From the NCBI GenBank assembly GCA_017557665.1, contig JAFYYI010000065.1, positions 124,001 to 188,000 of the forward strand: DNA of 64,000 bases. The letters are read 5' to 3'. The notes below the pieces were generated by a model. The model did no database searches. It saw only the letters and a program-made list of their open reading frames with translations, and was not told where the DNA came from. This document shows positions 42,640 to 51,558 of this stretch, in pieces; the stretch's first letter is position 1; each line of letters opens with the position of its first letter. Position numbers and translations under genes: made by a program. The DNA comes from Muribaculaceae bacterium. Lineage in GTDB: Bacteria > Bacteroidota > Bacteroidia > Bacteroidales > Muribaculaceae.

Positions 42640-42669
42640 AGCTACAAAATTAATAAAAAACAGCAAGAA

Positions 42670-42969
42670 CTAATAGTACTTAATGGGAAATTCATCCGTC
42701 AAGGTGAGTTCGCCGCCCCAAGAGTCACGGTAGACGATGGGGATGTCGCGATAGGCTTCGGGAATCTTGAGCACCTCCACCCTGCTCCATCGCGGCGTGC
42801 CGTAATCAAAAGACTTGCCTGACAGAATCAGGGTATTGCCGGCATAATCATACTCGTAAAAGCCACCTCCCAAGCAGTCCTCGTGCGGCATGAGCAGGTC
42901 ACGATGCAACGTCACCATGCCCAGACGCAGGTGACCGCTGCTGGTAATGATGAACTTGGGATGCTCCAT
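42670..42969 (-). CDS. Small hypothetical protein
   Basis: 99 residues, no signal peptide. Beta-rich: KFIITSSGHLRLGMVTLHRDLL, FYEYDYAGNTLILSGKS and IVYRDSWGGELTLTDEFP. No family recognised; coding is supported by length, composition like the neighbours and snug position between two minus-strand genes (22 nt and 30 nt gaps). Confidence 0.55.
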   Translation of the reverse strand: MEHPKFIITSSGHLRLGMVTLHRDLLMPHEDCLGGGFYEYDYAGNTLILSGKSFDYGTPRWSRVEVLKIPEAYRDIPIVYRDSWGGELTLTDEFPIKYY

Positions 42970-42991
42970 AACAAGGTTGAAGAGATAATGC

Positions 42992-44617
42992 CTAAATGGT
43001 ATTCAAGATGTAGTTGATGAGCTCCATGACATCCGAGATATTGACCTCCTTGTCGCCATTGTAGTCGGAGCGCTCATATTCTTCTGGAGTATAGGTACCA
43101 TTAAGGATGATGTTAATCAACTCATTGACATCCGATATGTTAATCTGTCCGTCGCCGTTCACATCACCGGGTTCATAGGTGGGAGCAGGTGGCGTGTAGC
43201 CCAGTTGGGCATCCATCCAAGCGATACGCTCCGTAATCCACTCTTTCATGAAAGTGATTTCCTCTTCATAGCTGTTGGCGACAAAGTAGTTAGGCCAAAG
43301 CCAGGTACCCCAGCGCGGCCAGGCTTGGGTATTACGTGCCTCGGCACCACAACAGGTGACCTCATTGGCCAGCGAGTCGACTGTTGCCATGAAGCGGTCG
43401 TATTGCAGATTAGCTTCTCTCCACTGGGCCCAACGCGCCTTGCGGTCGGCCACATAGACCTTGTCGATATTCATTCTGTACCACCAGAATGGTATCAGAT
43501 GGTCTCCACGCTTATGGAGGTACGGATTCAGCCTGTAAACCCAGGTGTTGGTCATGTAACCCTGATTATGACGGCAGTTGCCGAATGCGAGATTCATGTC
43601 CCAAACCACCATTTTGAAACGCGTGTCAACGCTGTCGCGACGTTTATAAAACTTGCCGCTCAGTCGATAGGCGTCCATATTGTGACACACTTCCATGGTC
43701 AACTGATAGTCCATAAACGACTGGACATCCACAAGTCGGCGATATCCAACCACCGGGTCGCGGAACTTGGACGACGCATACAAACTCTCCATCTCGTCAA
43801 TAGCCGAATGGATGTAAGCGATTTGAGCCGGCGTCATATCCTCATAGTCGGGTGACTGGTACTGAAAATATATGAATGACGTAGAGTCGTTATAGGAATA
43901 GCCGTTATTATCCACCGGCCTGTATTTAGAAACATAAACCGGACCTTCGGGGGCGCCGACCTCCATCAAATAGCCACCTGTGAGGGCATCACCTTCCTCG
44001 CCCGGGTCATCCAGATTCAGACGGTATTTGCCCTTGGAGACCACTTCACACATGACAAAGATGCCGTAGTAGATACCGTCAAGATAGACCTCGCACAAGC
44101 GTCCTTGAGGCGTGTACTCCATCCAGGGGCGAGCTACCTCAAAGCCCAGCAGGTCGCGAATCATGCTGCGGTCGGAATAAGGTGCCAGCATTGCCCACTT
44201 GTTATCCTTACCCATACCGAGGATGGAAACTTTCTTCTTATCCATTTCCACACCGTCCTCAAGCGGCTTGCTCAACGTGCGGAACTGATAAGGTTTCTTG
44301 TCACTCAGGCTATAAGATGAATTGCCGCGATAGCGCAGGGCGATGTAGCCCTCGTAATCGATATGCTGGCCCGGATGAGCAATGGTATCACCATAATTGA
44401 GCTGTCCCTGGCCGTTGTGAATAATCTTCATGCGGGCCGAGACATAATCTTCACGCTGGATAGTCACGCCATCCACATCAATCCACACAATAGGCAGGTT
44501 GGTAGAGTCAATGACCACCGTCTGATCATCGGGCGGAAAATTGGCGGGATCTTGAGCATGAACGGCAAGACCTGCGGTCGTCACCAGCAGCAAAGTCAGC
44601 AATAAAAGTCGTTTCAT
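42992..44617 (-). CDS. Exported CotH-kinase-like protein with C-terminal dockerin, copy 1
   Basis: 541 residues from the ATG at 44617; the longer frame crosses the promoter. Signal peptide (AVHAQ). CotH domain: RYRGNSSYSLSDKKPYQF, WMEYTPQGRLCEVYLDGIYYGIFVMCEVV, and FKMVVWDMNLAFGN with the DFG-equivalent Asp. The last 65 residues form a type I dockerin-like pair of calcium loops (GDVNGDGQINISDVNELINI and YNGDKEVNISDVMELINYIL). CotH proteins are atypical surface protein kinases; the dockerin suggests docking to an unknown cohesin-like partner. Tandem paralogue next door. Confidence 0.9.
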   Translation of the reverse strand: MKRLLLLTLLLVTTAGLAVHAQDPANFPPDDQTVVIDSTNLPIVWIDVDGVTIQREDYVSARMKIIHNGQGQLNYGDTIAHPGQHIDYEGYIALRYRGNSSYSLSDKKPYQFRTLSKPLEDGVEMDKKKVSILGMGKDNKWAMLAPYSDRSMIRDLLGFEVARPWMEYTPQGRLCEVYLDGIYYGIFVMCEVVSKGKYRLNLDDPGEEGDALTGGYLMEVGAPEGPVYVSKYRPVDNNGYSYNDSTSFIYFQYQSPDYEDMTPAQIAYIHSAIDEMESLYASSKFRDPVVGYRRLVDVQSFMDYQLTMEVCHNMDAYRLSGKFYKRRDSVDTRFKMVVWDMNLAFGNCRHNQGYMTNTWVYRLNPYLHKRGDHLIPFWWYRMNIDKVYVADRKARWAQWREANLQYDRFMATVDSLANEVTCCGAEARNTQAWPRWGTWLWPNYFVANSYEEEITFMKEWITERIAWMDAQLGYTPPAPTYEPGDVNGDGQINISDVNELINIILNGTYTPEEYERSDYNGDKEVNISDVMELINYILNTI

Positions 44618-44641
44618 GTTTATAATCATTGAATTAGGGCG

Positions 44642-44649
44642 CAAAATTA
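44642..44649 (-). promoter_or_regulatory. -7 box (minus strand) for CotH copy 1
   Basis: CAAAATTA, reading TAATTTTG on the minus strand, 24 nt before the ATG at 44617. Confidence 0.55.
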
Positions 44650-44702
44650 AACAAAAAAAACAATTAAATGTCCCACTTATGTCCAAAAAACGCCAAAATG
44701 CC

Positions 44703-46328
44703 TCAATTCCCGTCATTCCAGCCACCATTCAAGATGTAGCTGATCAGCTTAGTGACGTCTGAGATGTTGACGAGATGATCGCCATTGCAGTCGGCAGCTT
44801 CCAGGTCCAAGCCGGCAGCATCATTGTTCAAGACGTAATTAATCAGTGCTATCGCGTCACTGATGTTGATGTCACCGTCACAGTTCACATCGCCGCGCAA
44901 GAAGGCATTCGGGTCGAAGCCCAGTTGCTCATCCATCCAGGCAATGCGGTCGGTGAGCCATTGCTTGAGGTAAGCGACCTCGTCCTGGTAGTCGCTGGCG
45001 ATATAGTAGTTAGGCCACACATACTCTCCCCATCGGGGCCATGCCCTGCTGTTGCGTTGCTCAGCGCCATGCGAGGTGAGCACCGATGCCAGGGAGTCCA
45101 CGGTCGCCATGATGCGGTCCTCGCGCAGGTTGTTGCGCCTGTATTGAGCCCAACGGGCTTTAAAGGCGGCAATGTATTCAGGGTCGGTGTTGAGTTTATA
45201 CCACCAGAACGGTATCAACTGCGGGTCGCCCTGATTGTTGAGCGTGTTGTTATTCTTGTAAATCCACGTGTTGGTGCGCCAACCATTGTAGTAGTCGGCA
45301 TTGCCATAGGCCAGGTTCATGTCCCAAACAACCATCTTGAAACGCGCGTCCTCACTGTCCCGACGCTTGAAAAACTTGCCGCTCAAGCGGTACCCGTCCA
45401 CGTTGTGCCCCAGTTCCATGGCAATCTGGTAATCGATGAAGTTCTGCACATCCAGGTAGTTGGTGTAGTCACGTGAGCCAGTAGGCCGGTAGCTCCACAA
45501 GGTGGACTCCATCTGATCAATGCGCCCGTTGATGTAGGCAACCTGGTCCTGGGTCATTTCCTCATAGTCGGGCGACTTGTACTGGAAATGGATGTACTGG
45601 TTGTTATAGCGAGTTCCGGTACTGCTAACAGGATGATATTTAGAAGTATACACCACCTCGTTCTCGGTACGGTTCACCTCCATGATGTAACCGCCCGTGA
45701 GTTCGTCGCCCGACTCGCCTGGGTCGGGGATATTAATGCGGTGCTTGCCCTTGGAGACCACCTCGGTGAGGACATACACGCCATAATAGATGCCGTCAAG
45801 AAACAGTTCGCAGTAGCGGCCTTGGGGCGTGTATTCCATCCACGGCTTCGAGACTTCAAAGGCCAGCAGGTCACGCATCATGCTTTTGTCGGCAAAGGGG
45901 GCCAGCAGGACCCAGTTGTTGTCCTTGCCCATATCCAGGATGTTCACCTTTACCTTAGTCCCGCCCTCTTCCAGAGGTTTGTCAATCGGACGGAAAGAAT
46001 AGGGTTTCTTATCACTGGCACTGAATGACGAGCTGCCACGGTAACGTATCGCCACATAGCCCTCATAGTCGATGGTCTGCCCGGGATGGGCCACCGTGTC
46101 GGCATAATTGAGCCGGCCGTCACCATTGTGGATAATCTTCATGCGTGCCGTGATGCGCTCATCACGGTCAATGATGTTCCCGTCCACATCAATCCACACG
46201 ATGGGCAGATTGGTGGAATCCAGTTCCACATATTCGTAGTCGGGCGGATAGTTCCACCATGACCAGGCACGGGCAGTTCCTGACAGCGCCAACACCGCCA
46301 CAGCAAGCAATAAAAGTCGTTTCATCAT
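44703..46328 (-). CDS. Exported CotH-kinase-like protein with C-terminal dockerin, copy 2
   Basis: 541 residues, the same length as copy 1 and highly similar throughout (VDGNIIDRDERITARMKIIHNGDGRLNY versus VDGVTIQREDYVSARMKIIHNGQGQLNY). Same motifs: RYRGSSSFSASDKKPYSF, WMEYTPQGRYCELFLDGIYYG, VVWDMNLAYGN. The dockerin loops are GDVNCDGDINISDAIALINY and DCNGDHLVNISDVTKLISYI. Its own promoter and an 85-nt gap from copy 1 mean the two can be expressed separately. Clear tandem duplication. Confidence 0.9.
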   Translation of the reverse strand: MMKRLLLLAVAVLALSGTARAWSWWNYPPDYEYVELDSTNLPIVWIDVDGNIIDRDERITARMKIIHNGDGRLNYADTVAHPGQTIDYEGYVAIRYRGSSSFSASDKKPYSFRPIDKPLEEGGTKVKVNILDMGKDNNWVLLAPFADKSMMRDLLAFEVSKPWMEYTPQGRYCELFLDGIYYGVYVLTEVVSKGKHRINIPDPGESGDELTGGYIMEVNRTENEVVYTSKYHPVSSTGTRYNNQYIHFQYKSPDYEEMTQDQVAYINGRIDQMESTLWSYRPTGSRDYTNYLDVQNFIDYQIAMELGHNVDGYRLSGKFFKRRDSEDARFKMVVWDMNLAYGNADYYNGWRTNTWIYKNNNTLNNQGDPQLIPFWWYKLNTDPEYIAAFKARWAQYRRNNLREDRIMATVDSLASVLTSHGAEQRNSRAWPRWGEYVWPNYYIASDYQDEVAYLKQWLTDRIAWMDEQLGFDPNAFLRGDVNCDGDINISDAIALINYVLNNDAAGLDLEAADCNGDHLVNISDVTKLISYILNGGWNDGN

Positions 46329-46355
46329 TATAATCTTCTTTCTCGGTAGTCGCTA

Positions 46356-46363
46356 CAAAGGTA
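46356..46363 (-). promoter_or_regulatory. -7 box (minus strand) for CotH copy 2
   Basis: CAAAGGTA, reading TACCTTTG on the minus strand, 27 nt before the ATG. Confidence 0.6.
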
Positions 46364-46401
46364 CAATAAAGTTTGACCTCTTGTATTGATTTTTTTTATT
46401 T

Positions 46402-47334
46402 TTATTCCGAATGGGTGGAAGGGGAAGGGTTGTTGCGAGGGTGGTGGGTGAGGATTTCGTCGCGCAGGCGGGAGCGGTCGATGTGGACGTAAATCTCGGT
46501 GGTCGTGATGCTCTCGTGGCCGAGCATCTGCTGGATGGCGCGCAGGTTGGCACCGCCCTCAAGCAGATGGGTGGCAAAGCTGTGGCGCAGGGTGTGGGGG
46601 CTGATGACCTTGCGGATGCCGGCCAACTCGCACAACTGCTTGACAATGTGAAAAATCATCTGGCGGGTGAGCATGGCGCCACGACGGTTCAGGAAGAGGA
46701 TGTCCTCGCTACCACGTTGGGCGACCTGATGGGTGCGCGTCTGTTCCAGATAGAGGTTGATTTGCTCAATGGCAACGGGCGAGATGGGCACCAGGCGCTG
46801 CTTGTTACCCTTACCCTGAATAACGACATAGCGTTCCTCCAAGTAGAGTTGGGAGAGTTGCAAGGTCACCAGTTCGCTCACGCGCAGCCCGCAGCAGTAG
46901 AGCGTCTCGATGATGGCACGGTTGCGCTGGCCTTCGGCCTTGGACATGTCGATACAGGCTATCATCGCGTCAATCTCGGCGATGGAGAGCACCTCGGGCA
47001 GGTGACGTCCTATCTTAGGCGTGATTAGCAGTTCGGTGGGGTCAGTGTCCATATATCCCTCCAAACGCAGGAATTTATAGAAACCCTTCACGCCACTGAT
47101 GATGCGCGCTTGGGAACGTGGCTGGATACCCACATCCTGCAGGGTGCAGATGAAGCGCTCCAGGTCGTCGGTCGTGGCTCGCTCAATGCCAACACCGGCA
47201 TCCGCTAAATAACGCGTCAACTTGTCGACATCGTTACTGTAGGCTTGAGCGGTGTTGGCGCTCATGCCCTTCTCAAGAGTGAGGTGCCCAAGGAAGCGCT
47301 GCTTCACGTCTGCTATGTCGGTGATGTCTCGCAA
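46402..47334 (-). CDS. xerD: Tyrosine recombinase XerD
   Basis: 310 residues. N-terminal SAM-like core-binding domain (FLGHLTLEKGMSANTAQAY) and a catalytic domain with Arg in YCCGLRVSELVTL, Lys in GKGNKQRLVPI, HTLRHSFATHL (His-x-x-Arg), GHESITTTEIYVH (His and nucleophile Tyr). Length and motifs fit the chromosome-dimer-resolution XerD rather than an element integrase. The only start before the core-binding helix is TTG at 47334; a stop lies 2 codons upstream. A heptad repeat array directly precedes it. Confidence 0.92.
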   Translation of the reverse strand: MRDITDIADVKQRFLGHLTLEKGMSANTAQAYSNDVDKLTRYLADAGVGIERATTDDLERFICTLQDVGIQPRSQARIISGVKGFYKFLRLEGYMDTDPTELLITPKIGRHLPEVLSIAEIDAMIACIDMSKAEGQRNRAIIETLYCCGLRVSELVTLQLSQLYLEERYVVIQGKGNKQRLVPISPVAIEQINLYLEQTRTHQVAQRGSEDILFLNRRGAMLTRQMIFHIVKQLCELAGIRKVISPHTLRHSFATHLLEGGANLRAIQQMLGHESITTTEIYVHIDRSRLRDEILTHHPRNNPSPSTHSE

Positions 47335-47339
47335 TTTTT

Positions 47340-47395
47340 AATGAGGAATTAGGAATGAGGAATTAGAAATTAGAAATGAGGAATTAGGAATTCTA
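47340..47395. repeat. Heptad array AATTAGG/AATGAGG/AATTAGA
   Basis: Eight successive 7-nt units (one per 7 nt from 47340) with positions 1-2 AA, and TTAG or TGAG core. Same unit family as the array at 51516-51555. Located immediately upstream of xerD. Confidence 0.8.
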
Positions 47396-47465
47396 GATGA
47401 TCTAGATTGTCTAGAGTTTCTAGAAACTAGGGACTAGAAACTAGAGACTAGGAACTAAGGACCAG
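47393..47465. repeat. CTAG-rich array changing from 9-nt to 7-nt units
   Basis: CTAG begins at 47393, 47402, 47411, 47420 (9-nt steps, TCTAGAnnn) then 47427, 47434, 47441, 47448 (7-nt steps, ACTAGnn), with degenerate units after. The TAG stop of the serine hydrolase gene (47455-47457) falls in the decayed end. Confidence 0.8.
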
Positions 47466-49044
47466 AAACTGAAACCCCGCGAATGGTGTCGGTCAGCAAC
47501 GGGTCATAGTTGTCGTTGGCGATGACCGTGATGTGATCGCCCTCGGGGTGGATTTTCAAGCGGCGGTTGTCGCCTCCGTCCAGCCAGTCCACACGCATGA
47601 CCAGGGTATCGCCTTGCCAAGCATAGGCCGCAGCACTGGTAAACGGCCGCTTGGTGCCCACAAGTTGCTCAAAACTCTCCATGATGTAGATGGGACGCTC
47701 ATCGCTGGTGGTGATGCGCCACTCTCCGCAAGCAGCAACGGCACGCAACGATCCACGATGGTCTGTCATGGTGAACACGCGGTCGTCACCCTGTGAAGTC
47801 ACCTCAATGGACTTGACCCCTAAGAGGTTTTCCTCAAGCTCAATCGTTGACCCTAACAACTGGTTTTCCAACGGATGCGTCGGCGAGCCATCTGGAAGCG
47901 CTATTGCCCATGGCTTGAGAGGTTGTGCCTTGGGGATTTCTCCGGTAATGAGGGGCACGATGAGATGGTCATAGATGACATTGAGTTCCACGCCGTAGTT
48001 GGCTGCACGGCCATTGACCACAATCACCATGTCGAGACTGGGGATGACGTCGATGAGCTGCCCGCCATAGCCTGTCGCAAAATAAGATTCGGCTCGGGGC
48101 TGCTGGATGGACTTCGTCTGGTATCCATAGCCCAGGTAATAGTCATCAATGTTATACCCTGTGAACCAGGAGCGAATGGAGTGCCAAATTGAGCGCAGGA
48201 ATTTCAAGATCTCCTCCCACCACGTCAATTCGGGTTCGGGCACCTCGCGCGTGCTGATGAGGCGCTGACTCATGTCATGGACCCAACTGCTGCTGATGAG
48301 TTGCTGGCCGTTCCATTCTCCCTCTTGCAACAGGAGCAGACCTATCTTGGCCTCGCTCTCGGCTTGGAGGCGCAACCCCCACCCTGCCGTCTCAACGCTG
48401 TCGGGCGCCAGTTCCCAGTCACATTCGGTGATATGGAGGGGTGTGAAAATGCGTTCCCTGACGTATTCCAACACCGATTTGCCCGTCACTCTCGTGACAA
48501 TCATGGCCAGGGCATGGGTACACATCGAGTCGTAGTGGAACAGCTGTCCTGGCGTATCAAAATCGCCCTGGAACCACACCGAAAGCCAGTCACCATCGCG
48601 CTCCAGGATACTCAAGTCCTCCAGGCGCCCCGAGGCCATCATCAACAGATTGCGCACCGTGAGACTGTCAAGCGCGGGCGACAAGGTGGCGGGCATCTTG
48701 TCGCGCAAATATTTGGATACCTTGTCATCGACCGACAGCAGGCCATCGTCCACGGCGAGCCCCACGGCGAGGGCCGTCACCGTCTTGCTGGCGCTGTAGA
48801 GCGTGTGCAATTGTTCGGCCCGATAAGGAGCTGTGTGCAACTCACCGATGACCTTGCCGTGACGCAGCACCATGAGGTGATGCACGTCCACATCGGGCAA
48901 GGTGTAAATTTCCTGATAGAAATGGTTGAGCAATGCCGTATCAACACCCTCGGCCTCGGGAGTGCTACGCGGCAGTTCGCCCACCTGGGCATTAACGCCC
49001 AGGCTCAAGCCCAAAAGCAATATGACCAACAAGTGACGCATCAT
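47455..49044 (-). CDS. Exported serine hydrolase, beta-lactamase fold (class C/esterase-like)
   Basis: 529 residues with signal peptide (ending VNA). Active-site SASK in LYSASKTVTALAVGLAV (Ser-x-x-Lys); the second motif is YDSM in place of the Tyr-x-Asn; GYGGQLIDVIP replaces the Lys-Thr-Gly. Has a proline/tryptophan-rich insertion (TWWEEILKFLRSIWHSIRSWF) that may touch the membrane, and a C-terminal beta domain. Likely peptidase or esterase, not a true beta-lactamase. Tandem with a paralogue 5 nt upstream. Confidence 0.85.
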   Translation of the reverse strand: MMRHLLVILLLGLSLGVNAQVGELPRSTPEAEGVDTALLNHFYQEIYTLPDVDVHHLMVLRHGKVIGELHTAPYRAEQLHTLYSASKTVTALAVGLAVDDGLLSVDDKVSKYLRDKMPATLSPALDSLTVRNLLMMASGRLEDLSILERDGDWLSVWFQGDFDTPGQLFHYDSMCTHALAMIVTRVTGKSVLEYVRERIFTPLHITECDWELAPDSVETAGWGLRLQAESEAKIGLLLLQEGEWNGQQLISSSWVHDMSQRLISTREVPEPELTWWEEILKFLRSIWHSIRSWFTGYNIDDYYLGYGYQTKSIQQPRAESYFATGYGGQLIDVIPSLDMVIVVNGRAANYGVELNVIYDHLIVPLITGEIPKAQPLKPWAIALPDGSPTHPLENQLLGSTIELEENLLGVKSIEVTSQGDDRVFTMTDHRGSLRAVAACGEWRITTSDERPIYIMESFEQLVGTKRPFTSAAAYAWQGDTLVMRVDWLDGGDNRRLKIHPEGDHITVIANDNYDPLLTDTIRGVSVSGP

Positions 49045-49049
49045 GATGG

Positions 49050-50552
49050 TTATCTGGCCACAACAAAATGTACTGTCTCAGGTTTGGAATTGGGATAGGT
49101 GTCGCGCATGGTCACCTCGTGCTTGTCAAAATCAAAAACCAGGGTCGTTCCGCTAATCCAGTTGACATAGTGAATCCGCACCTCGAGCGTCGAGGACGAT
49201 GTCCAGGCATAAGCCGCTGCCGCCACGAAGTCGTCCTTGAGGTCGCGCATCATGTTGATGGCGTTGATGCTATAGACTGGATAGCCGTTCATCGGGGTAT
49301 AGCGCCACTCACCGTAACCCAAGTCAAACATATCTTTCTTGCCGCTCACATTGTCAATTCGCACCAATTCGTTGCCTGGAATCGACAAATATTGAAAACC
49401 GTGCCTGTTGGAATCAATCTTCAGGATTGGTCCCGCATGAGCCGATTTTTTCTTGCCTTTTGGCAACTGCAACATCGCCCTAGCACACAACTTGTCCAAC
49501 TTGGCCTGCAATTTCTTCTCGGGCTTTAATGGCTCATTATTGATGCCAGGCATCAACTGGTTCCAGATGCAGGCCAACTCCTCGTGTCCGTATAGTTTCA
49601 TGCCCAAGATAACCACGACGAGGTCGGCATCGGGCACGACAACGGTATATTGGCCCATCGCGCCGTCGGCACGATAGGAGCCGGGCCATTTGCTCTGCCA
49701 CACCTGGTAGCCGTAGCCCTGGTTACCGTCAGTAGCGGGTACCGTTACCTTGGCACCACCGTCAATGAGGCGCGAGCAGGCGGCTTTCACATAGTCGGCA
49801 CTGACCAATTGCTCACCGTTCCACTTGCCCTCGTTCAAGAGCAGCAGACCCAGTTTGGCCATCGTCTCGGCCTGGACGCGCATGCCCCAGCCGCCTGTGT
49901 TGATACCGTCAGGGCTGGTTTCCCAGTCGGCAACGGTGATGTGCATGGGCTCGAAGAGTTTCTTCTGCAAGTACTCCAACATCGTATGCCCCGTTACGCG
50001 CTGCACGATGGCGCTGAGCATGAAGGTGCACATCGAGTCATACTGGAACAGGCTACCGGGCTTGTCATCGACAGACTTTGCTAACCAGTCCTTGACCCAA
50101 TCCATGCTGTTGTTGCGCATCGTCCAATCGGGTTTCACGCCCGAAGCCATCATCAGCAGGTCGCGCACGGTCATGGCCGCCATGTTGTCGCTGACGCGGT
50201 TGGTGCGCTTGTCGGGAAAGAAGGTCATCACCCTGTCATCCAGTCTCAACAGGTTCTCGTCGATGGCACAGCCCACGGCCAGCGAAGTGAACGTCTTGCT
50301 CGCCGAGTAGAGCGTGTGGCTATCCTCGGCACGGAATGGCGTCGGATGCAGTTCGGCCACCACCTTGCCATGGCGCACGATCATCACGTGGTGAATGTCA
50401 CACTCGGGCAGCGCTATCAGCGAGTCCATCATGTTGATGACCGCCTGGGTGCTGATGCCCTCGGCAGCAGGCGTGCTGCGGGGCAGATCACCCACCTGTG
50501 CCGCCAGCAGCAGCGGCAATAAAGCCAATAATATAAGAATTTGCCGTTTCAT
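49050..50552 (-). CDS. Exported serine hydrolase, beta-lactamase fold, paralogue
   Basis: 500 residues with signal peptide (ending LLLAAQ). SASK in LYSASKTFTSLAVGCAI, second motif YDSM in FQYDSMCTFMLSAIVQRVTG, third region GAMGQYTVVVPDADL. N-terminal STPAAEGISTQAV is shared with the neighbour, so the two arose by duplication. Lacks the hydrophobic insertion of the other copy. Probably acts on cell-wall peptides or esters in the periplasm. Confidence 0.85.
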   Translation of the reverse strand: MKRQILILLALLPLLLAAQVGDLPRSTPAAEGISTQAVINMMDSLIALPECDIHHVMIVRHGKVVAELHPTPFRAEDSHTLYSASKTFTSLAVGCAIDENLLRLDDRVMTFFPDKRTNRVSDNMAAMTVRDLLMMASGVKPDWTMRNNSMDWVKDWLAKSVDDKPGSLFQYDSMCTFMLSAIVQRVTGHTMLEYLQKKLFEPMHITVADWETSPDGINTGGWGMRVQAETMAKLGLLLLNEGKWNGEQLVSADYVKAACSRLIDGGAKVTVPATDGNQGYGYQVWQSKWPGSYRADGAMGQYTVVVPDADLVVVILGMKLYGHEELACIWNQLMPGINNEPLKPEKKLQAKLDKLCARAMLQLPKGKKKSAHAGPILKIDSNRHGFQYLSIPGNELVRIDNVSGKKDMFDLGYGEWRYTPMNGYPVYSINAINMMRDLKDDFVAAAAYAWTSSSTLEVRIHYVNWISGTTLVFDFDKHEVTMRDTYPNSKPETVHFVVAR

Positions 50553-50586
50553 GTTTTCAACAATAATTGATACTCAGAAAAAAACT

Positions 50587-50607
50587 CTCTAATTACTAAT
50601 CCCTAAT
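50587..50607. repeat. Heptad repeat nnCTAAT x3
   Basis: CTCTAAT, TACTAAT, CCCTAAT. On the minus strand it reads ATTAGnn units starting at the stop codon of the WYL gene. Confidence 0.65.
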
Positions 50608-51503
50608 CAAACGTAGTTCTTGAGTGCCTCTTCCAGTTCGGTGCGGATAAGGGCTTTCAGTTCCGCGGGCTCCAGAACCTCGATGCTGGCGCCATGTGAC
50701 ATGAGTTCCTCCTTCAGGTCATAGGTGATACGCATCTTGTAGGTGAACAGTGAGTAGTGGTCATGTACCTCCTCCTGCTGCGAACTGTGCAACGGCAGCG
50801 CGCGGAAATACTTGGCTTGGGTCGGCTCAACGCGCAGCACAATGCGTTTGGGCCGGTTTTGGTTAGTGATGATGCCGAAGCAGTCCTTGAAGAATTCCGA
50901 CGGATTGACGTCCTCGGGCATGGTAAAAACGTCGGGCAGCATATTCAAGGAACTCATGCGGTCAAGCGAATAGGTCTTGATCTGCTTGTCCTTGATATTG
51001 TAGCCGATGACATACCACAACTGCTTGAAAATCTTGATAAAGTATGGTTCAAGCATGATGTCATGGGTGGGACGGGAGCGAGTGTAACTCTTGTAGGAGA
51101 AACTGATGCGGTGGTTTTGCTTCAGGGCATCGATGATTACAGGCAAGTGCTGACGGGCCGATGGCACGTTCTCGAGCATGATGCGCCCACTGATGTCATG
51201 AGCACTACTCAACATGCCGCTCATCGACACCGAGTCCACCAGCCACGACTGCAGGCGAGCCTTGTCCTCACCGCCCGGATTGTCTATATAATATTCAAAC
51301 GTGGACTTGTCACACTGGATGTTGATGTCGAACATCTCCTCCACCCCGTCACGGTAATGAAAGAACGTGCGGCGTGCAAGAGGCTTGCCTTCGCTGATGT
51401 CGCTACGCAGCCAAGCCTCGCTGAGGTCCTTGAGCGTGATGCGTCCGTAGCGGTTGATGGTATCCACCAGCCACACATATCGAGTAACCAGGTTGCGGGC
51501 CAT
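50607..51503 (-). CDS. WYL-domain transcriptional regulator
   Basis: 298 residues. N-terminal winged-helix region (LVDTINRYGRITLKDLSEAWLRSDISEGKPLARRTFFHYRDG), WYL domain (ISFSYKSYTRS, EPYFIKIFKQLWYVIGYN, TYSLDRMSSL) and the C-terminal WCX extension. WYL proteins sense nucleotides or nucleic-acid ligands. It lies between the serine hydrolases and the symporter and could control the muropeptide-linked genes. Confidence 0.87.
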   Translation of the reverse strand: MARNLVTRYVWLVDTINRYGRITLKDLSEAWLRSDISEGKPLARRTFFHYRDGVEEMFDINIQCDKSTFEYYIDNPGGEDKARLQSWLVDSVSMSGMLSSAHDISGRIMLENVPSARQHLPVIIDALKQNHRISFSYKSYTRSRPTHDIMLEPYFIKIFKQLWYVIGYNIKDKQIKTYSLDRMSSLNMLPDVFTMPEDVNPSEFFKDCFGIITNQNRPKRIVLRVEPTQAKYFRALPLHSSQQEEVHDHYSLFTYKMRITYDLKEELMSHGASIEVLEPAELKALIRTELEEALKNYV

Positions 51504-51515
51504 TGTTCTTGAATG

Positions 51516-51555
51516 AATTAGGAATTAGGAATGAGGAATTAGAAATTAGGAATGG
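51516..51555. repeat. Heptad array AATTAGG/AATGAGG
   Basis: Units AATTAGG, AATTAGG, AATGAGG, AATTAGA, AATTAGG and a partial unit, matching the array before xerD. It lies between the symporter stop and the WYL start. Confidence 0.8.
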
Positions 51556-51558
51556 ATT

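Noticed and set aside
42992..46328. Cellulosome locus because of dockerins
   Set aside because: No cohesin, scaffoldin or glycoside hydrolase with dockerin nearby.
46402..47334. Tyrosine recombinase as sign of an integrated element
   Set aside because: Length and motifs fit housekeeping XerD; no flanking direct repeats, tRNA target or phage/conjugation genes.
47340..47465. CRISPR-like array
   Set aside because: Units are 7-9 nt with no unique spacers and no cas genes.
47455..50552. Beta-lactamase resistance genes
   Set aside because: SxxK is present but the Tyr-x-Asn and Lys-Thr-Gly motifs are altered; they fit the broad serine-hydrolase family better.
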